Source of the DNA: Limnoperna fortunei
Lineage: Eukaryota > Mollusca > Bivalvia > Mytilida > Modiolidae
Assembly: GCA_944474755.1 (NCBI GenBank)
Contig: OX104112.1
Coordinates: 83,031,756 to 83,095,755 of the forward strand
Reading direction: 5' to 3'
Length of the DNA: 64,000 nucleotides
Part shown: one piece after another, positions 56,901 to 64,000 of the stretch
Layout of the letters: each line of letters begins with the position of its first letter
Position numbering within the stretch: the first letter of the stretch is position 1
The notes under the pieces: model-generated
What the model was told of the DNA's origin: nothing
Databases searched by the model: none
The model's input: only the letters and a program-made list of their open reading frames with translations
Position numbers and translations under genes: made by a program

Positions 56901-59809
56901 TCAATCTGACCTAATTACCTTTTGTATTGTTGACAGTGTCATAATGAGCTCCAATACCAACTAACTTGTCATCAGCTGTGCCAAACTTAGTTCCTTTTAG
57001 AACACCTACTACACTGGTAAAGTTGCTCTGCAAAAAGACAATGGTTGGCGACATTTTAGTATACGTTTTCCTAAATATGAGAATCCATTGATGCTTAACA
57101 CTTTAATGTCTTTTAACAAACGCCAATAATAATATAATAAAAGCTGAATTCCGTAAATTTTGGCAATTTTTCTATTGGTCAACGCAACATATCGGAAATA
57201 AAATTCATTTGCAGATTTTCAGTTTACTATGTCACTTTTATGCGCTTTCACCTTTCAAGTCGCGCGCGTTCGCTTTTTCACATTGGCGTTTTCGTCTAGT
57301 AGAAAATTTGTACAAGCATACATTGTTTTTTATCCATTTTACGAAATCGGTTTTAATAAATGACTAACAGATTTGTGGAACTAAGTTTTAAGTTGAGATT
57401 TTACGTCCTGTAAATTCAGGTGGTGTAGTAAACAGTCTGCGGCGAGAAGTATTTCAGCAATATGCAGATCGGAAGTAAGTAGTTGCACAATAAATCAATT
57501 CGGGAAATACAGGGCCCAGCGCCATAAACATTTTCTTTGCTGAGAATTTTTTATTCTCAATTTCATCAAATCAAATCTTTCCTTTTCCCTTGTTGTCATG
57601 GTAATTGAGATATTTCTCATGCTGAGCAAAATATTTTAACTCGGAGAGGTTTTATGGTGCCCAGGTCAGGAAAAGACATATGAACTACCATTAGAAAATA
57701 AAAAGTTCACGAAGAAGAGAAAAACGCCTAATAATCGAAACCAACAAAAGAGGCTTGTATAGTGCAGGGAAGTAGTAGCATTCTCAAAACACATTACTCA
57801 CGATGGATCGAATCAATCTTAATGTATTACAATCTAATAGCCCCAAACGATAAGGCTCTCAATCGGCAATAAGGTACGCGCCTTGCAGCTTCTTTGTGTG
57901 AAGACGTGGTAGCGTCCAACGTTTCCAGCGGTTTTCATAAAACTGTTTGATTTCATATGACAATCAAATTTTAGATGTCATTTCTACATTAGCTTGCAAA
58001 ATTATTTTCTTCAAATTATAATAGCACATAAGGAACCCAATATGATTACGATATATTTTTGTACCTAAAAATCTAAAAAAGAATATGTACCTCTGTTGAA
58101 ACTGAGGTATCTGTAAATGTGAAATATTCCGTTTCTAATCCAAATTTAGTGAATTCGTTATAAATATACTCTTTAGATGCCATTTTGTATTCTCTGTTGA
58201 CGACGTGGTGACGGGTATCCGAAAAGTGATTCCAAAAGCACGATTTAATATATTCCACATTTGCGGCACCAGCAACAGAACCTGAAAATATGTGCAAATT
58301 GTGTTGGTTCCTTTTTTTATTAGTCTGTTGCACAAATCCAACATATTACAAGACCGTAAATGTTTTTCTACTAACGACATTATCCTTAAATCATTGTCAT
58401 TTTGCTAAAATAAATTGCGATGTAGGGTTTCTTTATATATTTGTTCAAAGAAAATCATTTTCCTATAGTGTCAGACGATGTAAAGTGCTGATTAGAAATT
58501 AATAATACATTTTATACACCACATATTCCTGAACACTTCTGTGTTATGTGTCTGTTGTTTTGTTATTGTTCACTCTTTCGTTTGACCATGGTTTTGCCTG
58601 TCCATGCGTTATCATTTATGGTCACACCTAGGTATATTCGAGTATTTTTTTACAGGCGACTATTGATAAAAAACGGAATTATACATGACGTCTCCCGTAG
58701 TCAAGGATGTGCAAAACGATAGCAAAGACTCATCAACCAATGAAAACAAAAGAGCTCTAAAAATGTTATATACTAAAACAGTATAGTGTTGTGTTAACAA
58801 GCATTGGCGAGTGAATACTAGATTTCCATGTCATTCAGCGATTTTAGTACATCAGTATATTTTAAGATAAATGTTTTGAACAAACTTATATTATTATAGT
58901 TCCAAATTATACAAAAAGAGCCAGAGTTTCTAAAAACAATTGCAATTGAGAACAGAATGTTTTAACGAATAGTTATTATTGTAACCTTCAGCAAGATATC
59001 ATTTATATTCGTTTTGGTAGTATACTTTATCGTCTAATTTTTGAATTTCCTCGAGTACAAATTAATCTACCCAATATATGGCGCATATATAAATAACTTG
59101 ACCCGATTTATTTGAACATGCAAACGACTCCAAATAAAGCGAATGCAAGAAATAGGGTCTCTCTGAGATTTTTAGTTCTTTATTTAACGTTCAAAGTAGC
59201 ATTAAATCCATTTGTTGGACAAAGTGTGTCTAGTACGCCCATATTTGTACAAATGTGGAAATAAATTTTAAAAAATATTAAGTTTTATCAAACATACAAA
59301 ACATTAATGCGATATGACGCGGAAACATCTCGTTCTTTATATAAAGTCTTTCCCTTCCAGTTTCACTGCAATATTCTTCAAAAAACTATAACGTTTTGGC
59401 TTAATCTTGCAGCTTTCATTCCTGAAGAATACCGCACAACGAATAGACTTACACTTTTAACGTTCACTACCATGGTTCTTTGAATTCAATTGCTTATAAA
59501 ATGTGAAACCACAGGTAACACACGTCGACTGAAGATTGTGTCTCGATTATGACGGTGAATTGGTTATTTAAACCAAACGGAATTGTTAGTCAAGGGCTAA
59601 TCTTGAGACTGTAATCGTTCAAGCAAATTACAATTCCTTAGTTAATTTCAAGTACACTTGCGACCTTGTCCTTAATGTACATATAATTAAACTAAGATAC
59701 TGTCTTTAGTATCTATCTTACTGAAATTTAAGTGCTCCCCCTTTTTTAAAGTTTTAGTTAAAAACTTACATGTCATGAAAATGAAAACAAGTCCCCTTTC
59801 ACGAACCAT
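47709..59809 (-). CDS. Secreted M28-family zinc metallopeptidase (gene-level, 7 exons)
   Basis: Seven exons read right to left join in one frame of 404 residues. Residues 1 to about 20 (MVRERGLVFIFMTCSVAGAA) look like a short signal peptide. The peptidase fold then shows every expected co-catalytic zinc ligand and catalytic residue by motif: His105 (GAHYDT, with the catalytic-type Asp107), Asp117 (EDNGSG), Glu154-Glu155 (FDLEEYG, general base and ligand), Asp193 (VIVIDS) and His320 (CYHRPCD). From family knowledge M28 enzymes are aminopeptidases or carboxypeptidases; the substrate here cannot be told. No transmembrane or protease-associated domain is evident. Secretion to the outside or to a lumenal compartment is inferred from the signal peptide. 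The gene is convergent with the beta-galactosidase gene. Confidence 0.9.
47999..48753 (-). other. M28 intron 6 (GC-AG)
   Basis: Reverse-strand donor GCAAGT, acceptor TTTTTTTTCAAG. No element recognised. Confidence 0.7.
48754..49036 (-). CDS. M28 peptidase exon 6, ending in a GC donor
   Basis: Acceptor ATATTTTTAG. Encodes FPEAYKSISSDNWKGDF, then ALVYRKPTPDAELAMAF and on to NFWVNDIPAILLTDT. The only donor that keeps the frame into exon 7 is ACAG|GCAAGT, a textbook GC-AG donor; the nearby GTATTT would shift the frame. Confidence 0.88.
49244..49416 (-). CDS. M28 peptidase exon 5
   Basis: Acceptor TAACTTTAG, donor GTAAGT. Encodes IGGSFKLIRSWLNPW, then ESHGVIVIDSVMFYNGTITS. Asp193 in VIDS is the expected third-type ligand. 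Phase 1 to 0. Confidence 0.9.
49982..50160 (+). mobile_element. tRNA-derived SINE, best-preserved head
   Basis: GGTGGCCGAGTGGTTAAGG (box A) and GCGGGTTCGATTCTCACTGC (box B) are tRNA Leu/Ser-like. The body ATTGACAAGGATTGCCAG, CTCCGGGTACTTCGGCTTC is cut short before the AAAC tail. Antisense to the host gene. Confidence 0.9.
50155..50515. repeat. Two direct copies of a ~110-bp repeat with an internal palindrome
   Basis: ATTCTTGATGTAATGTCAAT and TTTCATGGCATCAATTCCAC then GATTGATGCCRTCAGAAATT recur 254 bases apart. The GGCATCAATTCCACGATTGATGCC core is a near-perfect palindrome (quoted: GGCATCAAT / ATTGATGCC). Confidence 0.75.
50793..50921 (-). CDS. M28 peptidase exon 4 (bridging Asp, catalytic Glu pair)
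   Basis: Acceptor TTAACTTAG, donor GTATTG. Encodes GVEDNGSGVVAMLEVARQ, then NTVIFAAFDLEEYG. EDNGSG supplies the bridging Asp117; Glu154-Glu155 are the base and a zinc ligand. Separated from exon 3 by a 6-kb intron holding a LINE. Confidence 0.95.
50985..53420 (+). mobile_element. Damaged L1/Tx1-like LINE in M28 intron 3
   Basis: Non-LTR retrotransposon, antisense to the host gene. Endonuclease end: CGDFNLVLNQYIDY (about 51114), then RRFTWRKRTPFKQARLDFFL (about 51269). Reverse transcriptase: KSNKSPGSDGFSTEFF, then NNWRPISLLNTVYK and LLVDFEKAFDSISWDFL (52268-52720). Then text jumps to SVLKKTRDLK and a C-terminal zinc-knuckle region CTFCQTNIETIEHLFWEC (about 53095-53150). The segment with the YxDD catalytic motif is deleted, there are frameshifts and a stop (CCA TAG), and the 5' part is missing, so it is dead. 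Confidence 0.9.
51386..51505. mobile_element. 120-bp foldback MITE inside the LINE, 9-bp target duplication
   Basis: CAATCTAATTAAAATTAAAT at the left end is the complement of the right end; pairing continues through CACTTGCTCCCCCC and an inner GGTCGCTG/CAGCGACC stem, so almost the whole element is one hairpin. CAAGTTATC flanks it on both sides (51377-51385, 51506-51514). A 9-bp duplication with long inverted repeats points to a Mutator-like family (inference). Confidence 0.9.
53421..56918. other. M28 intron 3, remainder
   Basis: No gene recognised. 54280-55760 is less AT-rich and repeats the short motif AGTCCGTTGG/GTCCGTTAG at about 54720, 55255, 55280, 55410 and 55480; it may be an unidentified mobile element. 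Open frames of 60-80 codons there match nothing I know. Confidence 0.4.
56919..57027 (-). CDS. M28 peptidase exon 3 (first Zn His)
   Basis: Acceptor CTTTTTGCAG, donor GTAATT. Encodes SNFTSVVGVLKGTKFG and DDKLVGIGAHYDTVNNTKG. His105 and Asp107 of HYD are the first metal ligand and the catalytic-site Asp. Confidence 0.93.
57028..58090. other. M28 intron 2
   Basis: Contains a MITE-like element (57511-57665); the rest shows nothing. Confidence 0.45.
57511..57665. mobile_element. MITE-like element
   Basis: GGGCCCAGCGCCATAAA at the left and TTTTATGGTGCCCAGG at the right form imperfect terminal inverted repeats, with TTGCTGAGAA / CATGCTGAGCAAAA further in. Confidence 0.5.
58091..58281 (-). CDS. 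M28 peptidase exon 2
   Basis: Acceptor CATATTTTCAG, donor GTACAT (reverse strand). 63 whole codons, starting SVAGAANVEYI and including RHHVVNREYKMASKEYIY, the substrate-side helix of the N-terminal part, and TKFGLETEYFTF. Confidence 0.88.
58282..59769. other. M28 intron 1
   Basis: Nothing recognised. Confidence 0.45.
59770..59809 (-). CDS. M28 peptidase exon 1 (start codon, signal peptide)
   Basis: ATG at 59809 gives MVRERGLVFIFMT and ends with donor GTAAGT in phase 1. It was chosen because its phase fits exon 2 and the join completes a plausible signal peptide (positively charged n-region, then a hydrophobic core LVFIFMTCSVAG). A short exon like this cannot be proven from sequence alone. 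Confidence 0.72.
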
Positions 59810-60278
59810 CGTCTCGACTGAATGGGTGTCAGTAACGTATGAAAATGAAGTGTGTATTTTATAACATAATTAAACTTGCTTAATTCAAAGTAGTTACTTG
59901 AATACACTTCCGCACAATGTTGGGTTAAAATACTAATTATCGTGCCTCTTATCAAATGCATTTAACCAACTTCGTATATGGTATTGTTATAGTTAAGACA
60001 TGTTCAGAACTAATTAATGATAAAATCTATTAAGAAGGATAGATACAAAATACAGTAACTCGGACAGAAAGACAGGGTAAATGTTGACAATATGTATCTA
60101 TTATGAGTTTGACGTTGATGGACAACACAGTGGCAGTCTGTATCAGGACATTTTGTCTTTTTTAGTTTCGAAGAAATAAAATTGACATGTGGTCGGAACG
60201 TCGAACTTGTATAGCAGATATAGCAGGAATCGCCATTTTAAAAATTGATCGATATCTAAAATTAAATCAGTTAGAACC

Positions 60279-60990
60279 TTTGATTTTTCAACTCTTTATA
60301 CTACTTTGCCGCACGAAAAACTTAAATCCCGTCTTAAGGAAATCCTCGCATCCACATATGCCTACAAATATGTAGTTTATAGATTACGACAAAACGTGGT
60401 TTTTTCTACTAAAGAACCTAAAAGAAAATTATGCTACAGCGAATAACAGGTTTGTAGTATGCTAGATTTTCTGACCGACAACATATTGATAACTTTTGGA
60501 GGATGTGCTTTTCAGCAGACAATCGGAATTCCAATGGGTTCAAACTGTGTCCGACTCCTTGATGATTTGTTGCTGTATTAGTATTAAACGGAATTTCTTC
60601 GACGTCTTATTAAGACTAGAAGATAGCAGAAGCTAGGTCCTTTAATTTTACATATAGATATAATGATTATGTCCTTTCAATTAACAACCCTTAATTTGCT
60701 GAGTGGCTATATCCTTCAGAACTAGAAATTAACCAACGGTAATATTAGCACAAGAATTTACGACAAACGAGACGATTTCAAAATCATAAATTTCTCTCAC
60801 CTATGCAGCAATATTCCAGCTTCTCCTGCATACGATGTCTATATTTCTCAATTAATCAGGTATATCAGCGAGCATACTGATTTTTGCAAACGTCACCTAT
60901 TTTTTCGGGATAAAGTTATAAACCAAGGTTACAAGAAAAAAACTACTCGTCCGCGCCTTTAATAAGTTTTACTGTATAGATCTCGTTTGA
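60279..60990 (+). pseudogene. Penelope-like reverse transcriptase relic
   Basis: Short conserved blocks in shifting frames: FDFSTLYTTLPHEKLKSRLK (60279-), LDFLTDNILITFGG then FQQTIGIPMGSNC (60460-60555), and TRIYDKRDDFKIINF, SNIPASPAYDVYISQLIRY (60740-60870). These match the order of blocks in a reverse transcriptase family common in molluscs and fish, which I believe is Penelope-like. The catalytic YxDD block between them is not recognisable, and frames are broken. Confidence 0.75.
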
Positions 60991-62364
60991 AAATGTGGTT
61001 GCAAATAGTTATCCCAATTTTGAATTCAGTGTATAGTGAACGTTGTACGATGAATGTTTGATACATCTATTAGTGACTAGTGGTATATGATACCCATCTA
61101 TATTTGAATCAACGAACCAACTCACATTCTACAGTAATGGAAGCGGGAAGTGCCATAAAACCTAGTTTAACCCACCATTTCTTTTGAAATGACTGCACCA
61201 AGTCAGGACCATTGCTGTAGTTGCTTTATGTTGGTTGTTTGGTTCTGAAGTTTGTCGGTTTCTCGAACTTTGTGGATTGTCTTTTTGGACAGTTTCATCG
61301 GTGATCGGTATTTTTTTTATTACCTCCATTGGTACTATTGTTAGATTTTTCATGTATTCATTGAACTGTGACCGGATTGATCTGACATAATCAACTGATC
61401 TGATCTGCCGCAGAATTTAACATGTTTAATGATTGACCTTGAGTCAATAAATTTTGTTGATATAAAAATGTTAAAAGATGATAGTTGCGGTATTATTTTT
61501 ATTCGATTTTTTTTCTCACCTTCCTTGTCATTGTTGAAATGCGAAATTAGGCGTTAATTTATAACCATTTTATAATTATGATTGAACAGAATAAGACAGT
61601 ATCACGACTGTAATAATTGCAGCGAACGGTACTGATTTTGTTCAGTAACTTGCTTAGGACGATACATAGCTATAGCCTAACTACATGGATATTTTCAAAA
61701 CTTGACGTATTTCAAGTTTGTTTTTAATGTAGATAAGCTTTGTAAGACACATTTGCTATTAGAAATTTTTACAGAAAGTCTGATGTTGTCTTAGACAGGT
61801 CTTCATTTGGTCTCCACGGTTTGTGCTGTAGGGTAGCGATTTCTTGTGCTAATCATGGCAGATGGGCTGCAGAAAAAGTAAACGATAATATTACAAATTT
61901 GATTGATGTGACTTTGAATCTTTGCACGTAACTTTATTTTCCTTTGTTTGTATCTTAGTTACTGTAAACAAGCTAAGCCTACGGTATATGTGGTCTATTA
62001 TTCAGCCAGACATTAGAATAGAAATGATTCAAATTCTGACAATTTTTATAGAGGGAAAATTTAAACATGCATCGAATATACTAATATAATATTATAAGCA
62101 AAATATTTAATGATATATGGCCTTAAACTATCTTTTAGAAAACCACATCATATATCCTGATTGAGCTTTATATATAATTTGGTAACATATTCTCCACACC
62201 ATTTCTTAATATCAAAATCATTTGAATTATGAATACGTTTCAATTTGTCTACATCAGTCATATTTTGAAATTCTGGATTGATGTCGTTTAAATTTGAAAA
62301 CAACTTGCGGCTAGTACCTTTGAATTTGGAACAATGAAAAATAATTCTTTCTCAATTTGGTCAA

Positions 62365-62525
62365 TGGTGGGCAGACTCCAATCTTATTTGACAAGATTGC
62401 CAGTTTTTTTACCTCAGGTCAAGGGTTTTCTCCGGGTACTCCGGCTTCCTCCCTCAATAAAAACTGGACGCCATGATAGAGCTGAAAATGGCGTTAAACA
62501 TCATTCAAACAAACAAACAAACAAT
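62365..62525 (+). mobile_element. SINE 3' portion
   Basis: AGACTCCAATCTTATTTGAC, TCTCCGGGTACTCCGGCTTC, AAAACTGGACGCCATGATAG and an (AAAC)n tail match the SINE family. The tRNA head is missing. Confidence 0.85.
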
Positions 62526-64000
62526 TTGGTAATTGCGCATAGAACAAGTTCTGTACTGCACGGGAAAATAAGAAGTAAACTATTGCTTATTCTTAATTTA
62601 ACAAAATTTGATAATATATTTTTTGTAAATCTAACAAATATATTTTTCAGATCAAATCCCTTTCTTTAATTTCATTTCCATTTTGGCTATCAAATATAAT
62701 CATTAAAAAAGACTCTTTCCATAATAAAATATAATTAGCTATGTGAATAGCATGTTTTATGCTGACGAATGTATTTCTACAATTAATTTCCCTCCACTCT
62801 GCTAAATTTACTTTATGTCGTATTGGGTTTTGATTGGTGGAATATGTAATTAGATTTCTGACCAAAACGTAAACAAAGCTTTAATGCCAGCTCATCAATA
62901 TTTTTGTATTCCTGCCATCCATCCCCTTCTCCACCCTATTGTTTAAGACTTTATGCTGTCAGTTTTAAATCTTGTTGTAAACTCTTGCTATTCTCGGTAT
63001 GTGCATTTTGTATGTATTTTTAGGTCTATTGAGAGGGAGATTTTTTACCCCCCCCCCTTTTCGGCCATTAGTATTATGCCCTTTTCGGCTATAAGTATTA
63101 TGTAATGTTATATAACTGATTTTATTATATATGTGTCAAAGTTCATCTTAGTATGTTTTATGTCATTATTGTTTATGTTTAACATGAACCTCATAAATTA
63201 GTCAATCATCATATCTTTGGTTTTTTTGTGACTTCATGCATCAGGCCCATTGGTTCTGTTAGGAATGAGGAGGGCATAAAATATAACTGTCCCTGTAGTT
63301 CTTTTCATTATAGATTATACTATTTTATTCTTTGCAAATGTACTCTGGTTTACCTAAATATGATCAAATCCTGTTGTTATAAATAGCTGTTTGACCCTAA
63401 ATGAAAAGTTGTACTTCATCTTTAGATTTTCTTTATATGCATATTGAAATGATTTTACTTACACCAAAAACCAATTGACAGCTCTAAAGCCTCTACTGCA
63501 ATAGGCACACATTCTAGTTCTTAGAGAATAGCTTATTTGGAGCTCCTTTAACTCCTGATATATATTTATTGAATTTCAACTTGACCTTAATAAATTGAGG
63601 GAACAGACATGTGAATCTGAATGTTCATGGTAGGGGGAATATTTGCATTTCCCTTATACTAAATATTTTCTAGTTAGCTTTCTTACATAAACTTAAATTT
63701 AATAAAAAATAGTTCTCCGTCATAGTTACTTGAGAAATAACAAGGGATCTATTCAGTGTGTAGTTAAAATGTGCGAATGTACATGATATGTGTATTCAGT
63801 GTATTAAAATAGTAGTGTGATAAAGTGTATAATTTGTGTCATTACATGATCATTTCATGACCTGGTCAGAATGCTGGGTTACATTTTGTACGTTTCCAGT
63901 ATATGTAAGTAAACTTCTTTTGACTGTTGCTTCAGACAATTCATCTCATCGCAATTTATGATAAAACAATATATGACATAATAGACTTTAAATATTAATA

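Larger units (their letters stand above)
59810..64000. other. Upstream flank of the M28 gene
   Basis: The promoter should lie near 59810-60100 but no core element is convincing. Contains the Penelope-like relic (60279-60990) and a SINE 3' part (62365-62525). From 62526 to 64000 nothing except an oligo-C tract at about 63048-63057. Confidence 0.45.

Overview
This window is AT-rich, intron-rich animal DNA. It has GT-AG introns, tRNA-derived SINEs, a non-LTR retrotransposon with a zinc-knuckle tail, a Penelope-like reverse transcriptase relic, many foldback elements, and mobile repeats with tandem-repeat cores. The mix fits a mollusc, most likely a bivalve. That is an inference from repeat style and protein character; I cannot name the species.

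Two protein genes can be assembled exon by exon, and their 3' ends face each other. (1) On the + strand, 6054-40950 encodes a glycoside hydrolase family 35 beta-galactosidase of the GLB1L/GLB1L2 type. It has 18 coding exons per transcript, keeps one open frame of 692 (or 685) codons, and starts with a type II membrane anchor. Exon 6 exists as two homologous copies (6a, 6b) whose phases allow one or the other but not both. (2) On the - strand, 59809-47709 encodes a secreted M28-type zinc metallopeptidase. It has 7 exons and 404 residues, with a short signal peptide and all expected metal ligands. Its last intron is a GC-AG intron.

Layout: 1-5888, upstream flank with small inverted-repeat elements, SINE pieces and a 69-bp tandem array. 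5889-41571, the beta-galactosidase gene, with introns swollen by repeats. 41572-47586, intergenic, with a 73-bp array interrupted by a mobile repeat. 47587-59809, the peptidase gene; its largest intron holds a damaged LINE that itself carries a 120-bp foldback insertion. 59810-64000, upstream flank with a Penelope-like relic and a SINE tail.

The most unusual signal is in the beta-galactosidase gene. Two introns open with tandem arrays whose repeat unit is the 3' end of the preceding exon plus its own 5' splice donor: about 35 copies after exon 3, and at least four clear copies (then decayed ones) after exon 12. The gene therefore carries dozens of decoy splice donors. The last intron holds a 31-bp array, organised as a 155-bp higher-order repeat, that repeats a branchpoint-like TACTAAC. 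Several transposon insertions can be dated relative to one another because they interrupt arrays or other elements and leave visible target duplications.
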